Shown here: piece by piece, positions 8,403-17,226 of the stretch
Layout: each line of letters starts with the position of its first letter
How positions within the stretch are numbered: position 1 is the stretch's first letter
Source: Candidatus Eiseniibacteriota bacterium
Lineage (GTDB): Bacteria > Eisenbacteria > RBG-16-71-46 > JACRLI01
Reading direction: 5' to 3'
Length of the DNA stretch: 51,208 nucleotides
Assembly: GCA_025351485.1 (NCBI GenBank)
Contig: JANXVU010000077.1
Span: 1 to 51,208 of the forward strand
Position numbers and translations under genes: made by a program
Notes under the pieces: generated by a model
What the model saw: the letters and a program-made list of their open reading frames with translations, nothing else
Database searches by the model: none
Told to the model about the DNA's origin: nothing

Positions 8403-9071
8403 CTACTGAAGCTCGTCCTCCCCCGGCGAGTCGGGGTCGAAATCCAGGAAGTCGATGTCGTCTTCTTCACCCATGCCGGGGCTGCTCGGATCCGAGCCCG
8501 TGGTCCCGGGCGCGTGCATCCCGGGGGCCGTGCCCTGGATGCCGCCGAACACTTCCATCGGCGGTCCGTCCTGTGAGTCCATCTCCCCCATGCCCGGTCC
8601 GCCGTGGCGGCGATGCATGCGCATCCTCATGAGGGGTGCGCCGCCCCAACCGCCCCGGTGCATGCTGTCGCGGGCCAGTTTGCGCTGTTCGGGAGTGAGG
8701 ACCGAGAGCATGTCCAGACGTCGATCGATGCCCTCGCGCACCGCCTGGCCCTGCAAATCGCCAACCACGCGCGCCTGCGCGCGCACCGCCGCCTCGTCCA
8801 GCTTTTCGGCGGACATGAGTTCATGCATGGTGATGCGCGCCTCGGCCAGCTTGGACCGGGTCTGCACCGCCCGGTGCGCCGCCGCGAACGCGCGTTCGCG
8901 GAACTGCGCGCGCTGGGCGTCGGTCAGCTTCAGTTGCCCCGCAAGCCCGGCCATGCCTCCGGGACGGCCCATTCGGGCGGGGCCCGCGGTCTGGTTCGAT
9001 TCTTCCGCGTGCGCCGGAACGGCCGCCAGTGCGATAGAGGTGGCCAGGACCAGCAAGGTTGGGATCTTCAT
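8403..9071 (-). CDS. Periplasmic LTXXQ-motif (Spy/CpxP-like) protein with acidic tail
   Basis: Exported protein of 222 residues. MKIPTLLVLATSIALAAVPA is a signal peptide cleaved near AHAEE. The motif LKLTDAQRAQFRERAF and the later LSVLTPEQRKLARDSM are the paired LTxxQ signatures of Spy/CpxP-type alpha-helical periplasmic proteins, which in Enterobacteria act as chaperones or stress sensors. Residues about 60-140 are helical and charged. After this comes a Met/His/Gly-rich stretch (MRMRMHRRHGG) that could bind metal, and a very acidic end (EEDDIDFLDFDPDSPGEDEL), unusual for the family. AAAGGAG lies 11 bases before the ATG. A terminator follows, so it is probably transcribed alone. Function beyond the fold is inference. 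Confidence 0.82.
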   Translation of the reverse strand: MKIPTLLVLATSIALAAVPAHAEESNQTAGPARMGRPGGMAGLAGQLKLTDAQRAQFRERAFAAAHRAVQTRSKLAEARITMHELMSAEKLDEAAVRAQARVVGDLQGQAVREGIDRRLDMLSVLTPEQRKLARDSMHRGGWGGAPLMRMRMHRRHGGPGMGEMDSQDGPPMEVFGGIQGTAPGMHAPGTTGSDPSSPGMGEEDDIDFLDFDPDSPGEDELQ

Positions 9072-9360
9072 GGTGACCGGAGCTCCTTTCGTGGAAATGA
9101 CGAGTGGCCGGCCCGTGGGCCGGGGCACTCGAACGGCGTGCTGGAGGCAAGGACCTGGGATCGGATCGGCCGACAACTCATCGATGGACCGGATCCCGTT
9201 CCCCCGCCTCCAATCCCTAGACGCTCGAAGGGGCCGCGGCGTTTCCGGGAACTCGAAGTCCACGGCATGGCAAGGATCGCCGGCTAGCCACGGGAGCCTC
9301 GATCGGCGATAATAGCAGGGCACCCCATATTTCCCCAGAACGCGCCCTTTGGAGGAGTTC
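9072..9360. promoter_or_regulatory. Divergent intergenic region with a plus-strand promoter candidate
   Basis: This gap separates the divergent LTXXQ gene and the dimethylformamidase-like gene. TAGCCA (9285-9290), a 17-base spacer and GATAAT (9308-9313) form a plausible promoter towards the latter. No clear promoter for the minus-strand gene, small ORF or RNA fold was recognised. Confidence 0.4.
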
Positions 9361-11325
9361 TTGGCCCACTTTCGCCCCTGTCGGTTGGCTGGGCTGTGTT
9401 TGCTCCTGACGCTCTTCCTGGGCGCGCATCCGGCCGGTTCGGCCAACACGGCCCTCGCCTACCTGGACGCCACCAGTTACGCCGCCGGAGAGACCCTCGT
9501 GGTGCGCGCCAGCAGTTCGATCCCGTTCCTCAGCGTTCGGATCAACCGGCTGGGGGGTTCCACCGATTCCATGGCCACCTTCACCGATCTGCCGGCGGAG
9601 AGCCACCCGGTGCCCGACAGCGCCTGGATCAAGGGCTGCGACTGGCCGGTGCTGCTGTCCACGCCGGTGCCCGATTCCTGGAAGTCCGGGCTCTATGAAG
9701 TCCGGGTGATGAATCCGGGCGGCACGCTTCTTACCCGGGCGACCTTCCTGGTGCGGGGGCTGAATACCGGGGCCGAACTCCTGGTGATTTCGGCGGTCAA
9801 CACCTGGCAGGCCTACAACGCGTTCGGCGGCAAGAGCCTGTATGACTACAATTCCTTCGGCGGGCGGGCGCCCCGCGTGACGTTCAACCGGCCCTACGAT
9901 TCCAACGGCGGTCTGGGCCAACTCACCAAGTACGAGCTGCCGTTTGCCCGCTGGATCGACCAGAGCGGGCTCCGGGCCGACTACGCGACCGACGTGGACC
10001 TGGCAACCCGTCCCTCCATCCTGGACGGTCACCGGGCGCTGGTGGTGGTGGGCCACGACGAATACTGGTCCGCCGGCATGTACGCCGCGGCCCGCGCCTT
10101 CGCCGACACGGCAGGCAACGTCGCCGTGCTCGGAGCCAACACCTGCATGTGGGCCGTGAGGTACGAAGAGAACGCCCGCACCTTGGTCTGCTACAAATCC
10201 TATTCCGATCCCATGAAGCCCGATTACCCCGAGTCCACCACCGTGCAGTGGCGTGACCCGCTGCTGCTGCTGCCCGAGTGCGGCTTTTTTGGCGGGCTCA
10301 CGCCGAGCTGCGAAAGCACGGTTTCGCTGCCGGTGCGCTTCAACCGCCTGTACTCATGGATCACCGACGGGCTCGAGGCCGAGGTGGGCCATTCGTTCGG
10401 CGAGAACGTCCTGGGTTACGAGTTCGACGTCTACCTTCCGGGTTTTTCGCCGGTCCACGCGCTGCCGCTGTTCCAGACTCCGGTGGGCGGACCGTGTCCG
10501 CAAACCCACAGCGGGACGTACTATGAACTCCAGCCGGGCTTCGGGCTCCCCGGCTCCGGTGGGGGCATCTTCAATGCCGGAACGATCCAATGGAGTTGGG
10601 GACTTTCGAGCACCTCGGAGGGAGCGCCCGATCCCAGGATTCAACTTTTCACCCGGAACCTGCTTTCGGGAATGACTCACCGCCTGGCGGCCCCCGCCGA
10701 TGCTGCTGTCCTCTTCCACGCGGTCCTCCTCGATAGCGCCGCAGGCCCTGGAGGGCCAGTTCAGGCTCGCATCAGCAGCGCCGAGGACACCACGTCGGCG
10801 GTCTTCATCGACATGCTGGACGACGGGATCTGGCCGGACACCTTGGCCGGCGACCGGGTCTACACCGGGCGCCTGGCCGTCCGTTCCGGGGACCGTTTCC
10901 CGCGCGTCGTGGACTACGAAATCGGCGGGCTGCAGACGTGCTTCGCGGGGGGGCACTACTTGTGGCTGGAGGAGGCGACCCGGCTGGACAGCCTTTATTC
11001 CAGGCAAATGGACACGCTCTTCTCGTGCGGTGAAGTGGTGGCAGCCGGGGCAGCCCCGAAGGCGCGGCTGCGCCTGGTGGTGGGCCCGAACCCCGGGGTG
11101 GGCCTGCAGCGGGTTCGCTGGAGTGGAGCGCACGCCGTGTCGGAACTCGCGCTCTTTTCGGCCGACGGTCGCCGGCTCCGCCTGCTCCGGCCGGCGCCGG
11201 GCAACTCGTTCGTAGACTGGGACGGGAGCTTGCAGGACGGATCCCGGGCCTCTTCCGGCATCTACTGGGCGAGGGCGAAGGGTCCGTCGGGGACATCGGC
11301 CGTGAGGTTGGTCCGGCTTCGCTGA
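9361..11325 (+). CDS. Secreted N,N-dimethylformamidase-beta-like protein with FlgD-Ig C-terminal domain
   Basis: Exported protein of 654 residues with three parts. A signal peptide (LAGLCLLLTLFLGAHPAGSA) leads into a beta-rich N-terminal domain to about residue 130. Residues about 140-440 match the N,N-dimethylformamidase beta-subunit-like domain (LLVISAVNTWQAYNAFGGKS, VGHDEYWS, NTCMWAVRYE). The last 80 residues form a FlgD-Ig-like domain (VGPNPG, FSADGRRLRLL, GIYWARAKG) of the kind used as a sorting or anchoring tag. The TTG start at 9361 is chosen because GGAGGA precedes it by 4 bases; the TTG at 9349 would overlap that site. Enzymatic activity on amides is not established: the domain occurs widely in secreted proteins of unknown role. 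A bidirectional terminator follows. Confidence 0.82.
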   Translation: MAHFRPCRLAGLCLLLTLFLGAHPAGSANTALAYLDATSYAAGETLVVRASSSIPFLSVRINRLGGSTDSMATFTDLPAESHPVPDSAWIKGCDWPVLLSTPVPDSWKSGLYEVRVMNPGGTLLTRATFLVRGLNTGAELLVISAVNTWQAYNAFGGKSLYDYNSFGGRAPRVTFNRPYDSNGGLGQLTKYELPFARWIDQSGLRADYATDVDLATRPSILDGHRALVVVGHDEYWSAGMYAAARAFADTAGNVAVLGANTCMWAVRYEENARTLVCYKSYSDPMKPDYPESTTVQWRDPLLLLPECGFFGGLTPSCESTVSLPVRFNRLYSWITDGLEAEVGHSFGENVLGYEFDVYLPGFSPVHALPLFQTPVGGPCPQTHSGTYYELQPGFGLPGSGGGIFNAGTIQWSWGLSSTSEGAPDPRIQLFTRNLLSGMTHRLAAPADAAVLFHAVLLDSAAGPGGPVQARISSAEDTTSAVFIDMLDDGIWPDTLAGDRVYTGRLAVRSGDRFPRVVDYEIGGLQTCFAGGHYLWLEEATRLDSLYSRQMDTLFSCGEVVAAGAAPKARLRLVVGPNPGVGLQRVRWSGAHAVSELALFSADGRRLRLLRPAPGNSFVDWDGSLQDGSRASSGIYWARAKGPSGTSAVRLVRLR

Positions 11326-11352
11326 CCGCCGCCGGGTGCTGCGCGCGACCAC

Positions 11353-11386
11353 GAAAACGGGGCAACCTCTCGGCTGCCCCGTTTTC
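11353..11386. terminator. Bidirectional intrinsic terminator
   Basis: GAAAACGGGGCA (11353-11364) and TGCCCCGTTTTC (11375-11386) form a 12-bp perfect stem with a 10-base loop. The A and T runs at its base let it serve both convergent genes, the dimethylformamidase-like gene and the DUF4412 gene. Confidence 0.88.
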
Positions 11387-11406
11387 ACCTCGTCCGCGCG
11401 GGAGCG

Positions 11407-12204
11407 CTACTTTCCGTACTTTTTCTTCATCTCCTCGATCATCTTCTTCGGATCCATCTGCTTGGGGTCACCGTCCATCCCGGGCATTCCGCGCTTTCCG
11501 CGCTTTCCGCCGGTCATGCCCCCGGGACCGCCAAGTCCTTCGGTCTTGGTATAGCCCTCGGGGATCTTGAACAATGATGCGTCCACCGGCCCGAGCTTTA
11601 CGTCCTGGTAGTTCATCGTGTACTGATGCTCGGCCCCGGACGCAGACTGCACCTGGACCGGGAAGCCGCGCAGGTCCTTGGCCAGCCACATCACGGCCGA
11701 GCCCGCTTCACGATCTTTGGTCTTGTCCCATTCGCACAGGGCCTTGCGACACGGGTGGCCGTCGATCTTATCCGAGCCGAGTTCGGTGAGCTTGAATTCC
11801 TCATTGCCCCACCAATCCTGCCTTGAGTTCTTGTTGGAGGGATCGGACAGGTCGATCTCGGTGTAGGTCTTCCGGCCGGACATCAGCATGTAGGCGACTT
11901 TCTTGTCCATGTCGGTCAGTATGATCATCTTGCCCATTTCGGCCATCATTTCCCTGGCTTGCTTCGACATCTTTTCGGAACCGGCGTCGCTGCTCTCCAT
12001 TTCCATCCGGGACTTCTTGCCCATGCCCCACATCTGCCCTTTCATCCCGCCGATCGGCTTGCCGGTCTTGGAGTCCATGGTGGTCATGTGGATCCTGGCC
12101 GTGTAGCCGCCCTCGGCCAGTTTCATGAACGACATGGGGGCGGCGCAGGCGGAAGCCGCGCAGGCAAGACCCAGCGCGGCCGCAATGGCAAAAGTACGTC
12201 TCAT
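11407..12204 (-). CDS. Exported DUF4412-type protein
   Basis: Exported protein of 265 residues; the N-terminus MRRTFAIAAALGLACAASAC looks like a signal peptide, with a cysteine at residue 20 that could be lipidated (SACAA is a poor lipobox). The body resembles the DUF4412 group: a Met/Lys-rich section (GQMWGMGKKSRMEME), a beta section with SGRKTYTEIDLSD, and a pair of cysteines around GHPCRKALCEW. The C-terminus is basic and Met/Gly-rich and ends in MIEEMKKKYGK. AAGGAGG lies 6 bases before the ATG. It is 26 bases downstream of fbp and the last gene before a terminator, so it is likely co-transcribed with the aldolase and FBPase, though its function is unknown. Confidence 0.75.
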   Translation of the reverse strand: MRRTFAIAAALGLACAASACAAPMSFMKLAEGGYTARIHMTTMDSKTGKPIGGMKGQMWGMGKKSRMEMESSDAGSEKMSKQAREMMAEMGKMIILTDMDKKVAYMLMSGRKTYTEIDLSDPSNKNSRQDWWGNEEFKLTELGSDKIDGHPCRKALCEWDKTKDREAGSAVMWLAKDLRGFPVQVQSASGAEHQYTMNYQDVKLGPVDASLFKIPEGYTKTEGLGGPGGMTGGKRGKRGMPGMDGDPKQMDPKKMIEEMKKKYGK

Positions 12205-12230
12205 GCTTCCCTCCTTGGGTGGATTGCGGA

Positions 12231-13250
12231 TCAGTTTTCCTGGATGAAGCGGACGGCCTCTTCCACATCCAGGCGGCTGCCCACGATGAGCGGCACGCGC
12301 TGGTGCAGCGAGGTGGGTTGAAGGTCGAGGATCCGGGTGTGGCCGTCGCTCGCCGCTCCCCCCGCCTGCTCGACGATCATCGAGAGCGGGTTGGCCTCGT
12401 AGAGAAGGCGGAGCTTGCCGTTGGGATTGCGGGTGTCCCCGGGGTAGAGGTAGATCCCGCCGTAGAGCAGGTTGCGATGCACGTCGGCGCACAGGGAGCC
12501 GATGTAGCGCGCGGTGTAGGGACGGCCGTTGGCCGGGTCCTCCGATTTCAGGTGGTCGATGTAGCGCCGCAGCCCCGGGGTCCAGCGGTTGTAGTTGCCT
12601 TCGTTGGTGCTGTAGATCGCCCCGCGTTCGGGGGTGCGGATGTTCTCGTGCGAAAGCAGGAATTCCCCCACGCTGGAATCGTAAGTGAACCCGTGCACGC
12701 CCTGGCCGGTGCTGAAGACCAGCATCACGCTGGACCCCCACAGGATGTAGCCGGCCGCGACCTGCCGGTTGCCCGGTTGCAGCACGTCCGGCTCGCTGCC
12801 CCGCCCCTCCGGGGTCACCCTTCGGTGGATGGAGAAAATGGATCCGATCGAGCCGTTCGAGTCGATGTTGGAGGATCCATCCAGCGGGTCGTAGTTCAGG
12901 ACGTACTTGCCGCATGGATAGCGCGAGGGAATGTGGAGGATCATCTCCTCCTCCTCGCTGGTCATCACGCACAGCTGCCCGGTGTGGTCCAGGGCCTTGT
13001 AGATCGTCTCGTGGGCAAAGACGTCCAGCTTCTGGACCTTTTCTCCGTGGACGTTTTCGCTGCCAGTGACGCCCAGGATGTTCACCAGCCCGGCTTTGCT
13101 CACCTCCCGGGTGATGATCTTGGCGGCCAGCGTGAAGTCCAGGAGCAGGGACGAAAACTCTCCGGTCGCGGCCGGATAGTTCCTCTCCTGCTCCATGATG
13201 AACCGGCCCAAGGTGTAGGTCTTGGGCTTCTCGATGGTCTCAGGGTTCAT
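12231..13250 (-). CDS. fbp: Fructose-1,6-bisphosphatase, class I
   Basis: Cytoplasmic gluconeogenic enzyme that hydrolyses fructose 1,6-bisphosphate to fructose 6-phosphate with Mg2+. The 339-residue length is usual. The metal- and phosphate-binding signature is complete (EEEEMILHIPS, YDPLDGSSNIDSNGSIG), and the C-terminal section has LYGGIYLYPGDTRNPNGKLR, LLYEANPLSMIVEQAGGAAS and GSRLDVEEAVRFIQ, all typical for class I. The start ATG overlaps the stop of the upstream aldolase-type gene as ATGA, so the two enzymes of consecutive steps are translationally coupled. DUF4412 follows after 26 bases. Confidence 0.97.
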   Translation of the reverse strand: MNPETIEKPKTYTLGRFIMEQERNYPAATGEFSSLLLDFTLAAKIITREVSKAGLVNILGVTGSENVHGEKVQKLDVFAHETIYKALDHTGQLCVMTSEEEEMILHIPSRYPCGKYVLNYDPLDGSSNIDSNGSIGSIFSIHRRVTPEGRGSEPDVLQPGNRQVAAGYILWGSSVMLVFSTGQGVHGFTYDSSVGEFLLSHENIRTPERGAIYSTNEGNYNRWTPGLRRYIDHLKSEDPANGRPYTARYIGSLCADVHRNLLYGGIYLYPGDTRNPNGKLRLLYEANPLSMIVEQAGGAASDGHTRILDLQPTSLHQRVPLIVGSRLDVEEAVRFIQEN

Positions 13251-14674
13251 TCCCCCTCCAGGTCATCCTCGGCCTGGGTCCAGCCGCCAGCGAGCGCGGC
13301 CTCGGCCGCCGAGGAGCCCTCCGGCAGCCGGACGTACTTGTCCACGAACGCGGCGGTACCGCCGATCGCGAGCTGGGTGAAGAGGTACTCGAACTTCTTC
13401 TCCAGCGAGGCGGCGATGGCCGCGCGGGTCGCGTCCGGCAGGTCCCACATGCGGCGCTTGAAGGGCCCCAGCGCCTTCTTGCGGCTCTTGTAGAAGAACT
13501 GCACGTCGGAGTCCGCCGGCTTGCGCTCGTCGGCCGCGTTTGCCTTCAGCCACTCGTAGATTTCCGCCTTGAGCGCGGCCGGAAAATCGGGGTTGTCGTA
13601 CACCATGTTCTGGAACTCTGTGGCCAGGTGGATCTCCACCGTCTCCAGCTCCGGGAACCGGTTGAAAACTTCCGCCGGCAGGGTGCTGGCGCCGTGCTGG
13701 ACCGCCCCTCCCATTCCGTACACTTCGCGGGCCACCTTGGACAGCCGGCCCAGCGTGTCGAAATCCAGGGCCACGTCGGCCACCGTGCCGTCGGGAAGTG
13801 GCACGCCCCCATGCGAGGTGCCGGTCTGGATGGAGATCTTGCTGATGCCCACCGGGGAGCCGTGGCGCTTGAGGGCCTCGAGGTATTCGTCCATGAAGGC
13901 CCGCAGTTCCTCCTCGTTGCTGTTCTTCATTCCCACTTCGCCGATCTCTCCACCGACCGAGATGGTGGTCCCCCTGGGCTCCAGCGACCGGATGTGCGCG
14001 GTGATCTCGGCGCACCTCTCGCCGTTGACCCGCTGCTGCTCGCGAACCGTGGGCCTGGACAAGTCCACGAGCGTGGACGTGTCCACGTCGATGTTGTAGA
14101 AGCCTGCCGCGATGCCTTCCGTGGCCAGTTTCTTGACTTCGGCCACTTCTCCCTCGGGGTTGGCGGCGAACTTCTTCGCGTTCACCTGGAAGTGGTCCCC
14201 CTGGATAAAGACCGGGCCGTGGTGTCCCTCGTGGAGGGCGGCGCACAGCAGGGTGCACACATACTCCGCCGGCCGCTGCTCGGTGTAGGCGATCTCGGAG
14301 CGGGCGATTTCAAAGATGAACGCCTTGGCGTCCATGCGACGGGCGGCCCTGAAAGCGGCCGATGCCAGGTCAAACGTGAGCGCCCGGATGTTCATGGCCG
14401 GAACGGTGAAGGGGCGGATTTCCCCGCGACCGCGGGCCATGTAGAGATCGTGGATACTGGCCGGGCGGACCCCGACGGAGGCGGCGGCCAGGCGGGCCAG
14501 CTGGCGGGCCCGGTTGCGAACGTCTTCGACCTCGGCCAGCGCCCCGGCGCGGGCCAGGATCACCGAGCCCCTCGAGCGCAGCGCGGCTTCGTCGGTGACC
14601 CGGACGCGGTGTCCCTCGATTTCGAGGATTCCCTGGAGTTGGCGTTCAAGATCCTGCACGGTGCGGGCTTCCAC
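13247..14674 (-). CDS. Class II fructose-bisphosphate aldolase family protein, long type
   Basis: Zinc-type aldolase-family TIM barrel of 475 residues, longer than the usual 300-360 because of an N-terminal section of about 100 residues and a C-terminal section. Metal-site candidates are visible: FIQGDHFQVNAKKF, IDVDTSTLVDL, SVGGEIGEVG, SIQTGTSHGGVPLPDG and VQHGASTLP. Together they fit the class II layout of histidines plus a glutamate, and phosphate binding around GTSHGG. It ends in ATGA overlap with fbp, so condensation of triose phosphates followed by dephosphorylation (gluconeogenic direction) is the simplest role; tagatose-bisphosphate or another ketose phosphate is possible. The GTG start has AGGGAGG 7 bases upstream. 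Confidence 0.85.
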   Translation of the reverse strand: MEARTVQDLERQLQGILEIEGHRVRVTDEAALRSRGSVILARAGALAEVEDVRNRARQLARLAAASVGVRPASIHDLYMARGRGEIRPFTVPAMNIRALTFDLASAAFRAARRMDAKAFIFEIARSEIAYTEQRPAEYVCTLLCAALHEGHHGPVFIQGDHFQVNAKKFAANPEGEVAEVKKLATEGIAAGFYNIDVDTSTLVDLSRPTVREQQRVNGERCAEITAHIRSLEPRGTTISVGGEIGEVGMKNSNEEELRAFMDEYLEALKRHGSPVGISKISIQTGTSHGGVPLPDGTVADVALDFDTLGRLSKVAREVYGMGGAVQHGASTLPAEVFNRFPELETVEIHLATEFQNMVYDNPDFPAALKAEIYEWLKANAADERKPADSDVQFFYKSRKKALGPFKRRMWDLPDATRAAIAASLEKKFEYLFTQLAIGGTAAFVDKYVRLPEGSSAAEAALAGGWTQAEDDLEGE

Positions 14675-14961
14675 GAAGGGCCTCCCTGGAGTGGATGAGG
14701 GGTCGGGGCGGCCGCCGGAATCGGTAGGCCACTTGCCGAACGCTGGTCAAAGCCTGAAAACTTTATCAAAGCGACGGTGGATTCACAACCGATGCCCGCG
14801 CGGATCCTCTGCCACCGCCGGGTCCGGCCGGGTCCGGCTCCAGCAATCCGGACGGGAATGGCCTTCCGCGCCCGAAGTTGCCGTGTTATCCGCATTCACT
14901 CATTCTGAGGCTCGGCCTGCACGCCGCGATGCCATCCCCCACATTGCCAAAGGGGTAAGTC
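14675..14961. other. Intergenic region between divergent genes
   Basis: This 287-base gap separates the aldolase gene and the decayed beta-helix gene. It holds AGGGAGG for the aldolase start and AAAGGGG (14950-14956) for the plus-strand gene. TTGACC occurs on the minus strand (complement of 14747-14752), but its -10 partner is poor. A short direct repeat GGGTCCGGC is seen near 14820-14840. Nothing else was recognised. Confidence 0.4.
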
Positions 14962-15938
14962 ATGCCCCTTCATGGGATTTGGCAGCGCCTCGTCTTCCTG
15001 TGCCTGCTGCTGCCGGCCGCCCAGACCTCCGCCCTGACCTACACCGCCGTCAACACGAATGACTCCGGCCCTGGATCGCTTCGCGAATGCATCGATGCCG
15101 CCAACGGCCATCCAGGCTACGACGTGGTCGGATTCAATTTACCCGGAAAGGGATTACCCTGGGCGGCAGTCCCAAGACGGTGGGCGGCGCGGGCGCCGGC
15201 AACACCATCGAATACAACGGGGGCCGCGGCGTCCAGGTGCTCTCGGGCATACAGCACGTGCTTTCCGCCAACCGGATTTACAAGAACGACGGGATCGGAA
15301 TCGATCTTGGAACCGACGGGGTCACGCCGAACGAAGCCCTTGGGGATGCCGACGCCGGGCCCAACGGGCTCACGAACTTTCCCACGATGGCGTCGGCCAT
15401 CCTGAGCGCGGGCCATCCCCTGGTGCTGGCCATCCAGGGCAACCTCAAGAGCGCCGCATCCCGGAACTTCACCCTCGAGTTCTTCTGGAACGACGTGTGT
15501 GATCCTTCGGACAACGGCGAGGGGCACGTCTACCTGGGAAAGACCACGGTGAACACGGGGATCCTCAAGACCGGGGTGGACTTCACCGTGCAGTTCAATC
15601 CGACGGGTTCCACCGGTCACTACGTGACGGCCACGGCGACCAGCGTCGAAGAAGGGACTTCCGAGTTCTCGGCCTGCAGGCTCGTGACCGGCAGCCCGAT
15701 CGTCGGGACTCCGGAGGGTGGTCCGATGGCGTTCTCGCTCCACTCCCCCGCTCCGAATCCGTTCCGGGAATCGACGCGCCTGAGCTACAGCCTGCCGCGG
15801 GCGGGGATGGTGAGCCTCTCGGTATTCGATCTCGGAGGCCGGGTGGTTTCCAGGGTGGTGAACGCGCACAAAGAGGCGGGGTCGCACTCGGCGGACTGGG
15901 CGGCCAAGGGACTTGCCCGTGGTGGGGTTTCCCTCTAG
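14962..15938 (+). pseudogene. Decayed secreted beta-helix (CSLREA-type) gene with FlgD-Ig end
   Basis: The start is intact: AAAGGGG, an ATG, a signal peptide (RLVFLCLLLPAAQTSA) and the CSLREA-like opening NDSGPGSLRECIDAAN. Near 15140-15165 the frame breaks: the homologous sequence resumes in the third frame as GITLGGSPKTVGGAGAGNTI, and the section normally between these motifs in this family (roughly a hundred residues or more) is missing, so a frameshift and an internal deletion coincide. The remainder keeps DGIGIDLGTDGVTPNEALGD, a domain of about 100 residues and a FlgD-Ig section (NPFRESTRLSYSLPRAG), but stops at GLARGGVSL, before the last strand of that domain. lysA starts 10 bases later. 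A sequencing error could explain the frameshift but not both truncations. Confidence 0.7.
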
Positions 15939-15948
15939 GGTGGCGGCT

Positions 15949-17226
15949 ATGAAACCATACTCCATGCAAACGGAGCCCTTTTCCAATCGGGAGGGCGTGC
16001 TTCACGCCGAGGAAATCCCTCTCCCCCGCCTGTACCGGGCGGTGGGGCCCTGCTATGTCTACAGCCGTGCGGCCCTGGACCGCCGGGTGGACGCGGTGCT
16101 GGGTTCCTTTGGACACCGCGCCCAGTTGATCGCCTACGCCGTCAAGGCCAACACCAACGCCCACCTGCTGCGGCACTTCCAGGAAAGGGGCCTGGGGGCC
16201 GAAGTGGTCTCGGCCACCGAGATCCGCGAGGCCATGCGCGCCGGGTTTGCGGGCGTGCGCATGGTATGCAACGGAAACGGCAAGAGCCTTGAGGACCTGC
16301 GCGCTGCCATCGCCGCCGATGCCGCCTGGATCAACCTGGACGGGGCCTGGGAGCTCCCCCGGCTCGAGGCCGAGGCCGCCCGGGCGGACTGTGTATTTCA
16401 TGTCCTGCTCCGCGTGAATCCCGATCTGGACGCCTCCACCCATCCCTACATCTCCACCGGCCTCAAGACTTCCAAGTTCGGAATGGACTTCGAGGAGGCC
16501 CACCGGGTGGTGGGGGACGCGCACCACTATCCGCATCTCCGCCTTGAAGGGCTCCACGTTCACCTGGGTTCCCAGATCCACGAGCCGGGACCCATCCGCG
16601 AGGCCTTCACCCGCGTGCGCGATTTCGGGCTGTCCCTGGAGGGACCCGGATTTCATTTCGCGGCCCTCAACCTGGGTGGCGGTTTCGGCGTGGACTACCG
16701 CGGGGAGATCGGCGACCTGGACCTGGAGTCGCTCGCCGCGAGCCTCGAAGATCCCGGTTTCTGGAAGGGCCGGACCTGGATCCTGGAGCCGGGGCGCTAC
16801 CTGGTGGCGGATGGCGGCATCCTGCTCGGAGAGGTGCTGGGCGTGAAGCGCTCGCACGGACGCCGGTTCGTGATCTGCGAACTGGGCATGAACGACCTGA
16901 TCCGGCCTGCCCTGTACGAGGCCTATCATTCCATCTCGCCGGTCTCGCCCCGCGAGGGGGCCGCTTCCCCGGCGGACGTGGTGGGGCCCATCTGCGAGAG
17001 TGGCGACTTCCTGGCCCAGGATCGCGAACTGGGACCGGTCGAGGCCGGCGACCTGCTGGCGGTGCGCCACGCGGGAGCCTACGGCTCGGCCATGGCCTCC
17101 AACTACAACGGGCGCCTTCGGCTTCCCGAGGTGTGGGTCGAGGGCGACCGGGCGTTCATCACCCGCCGGCGGGAAACTCCGGAGGACCTGGAGCGCCTGG
17201 AGGGATTCGAGGAAGTATCGTGGTGA
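15949..17226 (+). CDS. lysA: Diaminopimelate decarboxylase
   Basis: PLP enzyme of the alanine-racemase-like fold III that converts meso-diaminopimelate to L-lysine. The 425-residue protein has the PLP lysine in IAYAVKANTN (about K66), HVHLGSQI, the phosphate-binding glycine loop LNLGGGFGVDY, LEPGRYLVADGG, and the C-terminal partner-site motif GPICESGDFLA followed by GAYGSAMASNYNGR. The ATG at 15949 is preferred; it has only a weak GGTGG upstream, and an in-frame extension into the decayed gene looks non-coding. Its stop overlaps the next gene. The family also contains carboxynorspermidine and other decarboxylases, but motif order and length fit LysA best. Confidence 0.93.
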   Translation: MKPYSMQTEPFSNREGVLHAEEIPLPRLYRAVGPCYVYSRAALDRRVDAVLGSFGHRAQLIAYAVKANTNAHLLRHFQERGLGAEVVSATEIREAMRAGFAGVRMVCNGNGKSLEDLRAAIAADAAWINLDGAWELPRLEAEAARADCVFHVLLRVNPDLDASTHPYISTGLKTSKFGMDFEEAHRVVGDAHHYPHLRLEGLHVHLGSQIHEPGPIREAFTRVRDFGLSLEGPGFHFAALNLGGGFGVDYRGEIGDLDLESLAASLEDPGFWKGRTWILEPGRYLVADGGILLGEVLGVKRSHGRRFVICELGMNDLIRPALYEAYHSISPVSPREGAASPADVVGPICESGDFLAQDRELGPVEAGDLLAVRHAGAYGSAMASNYNGRLRLPEVWVEGDRAFITRRRETPEDLERLEGFEEVSW

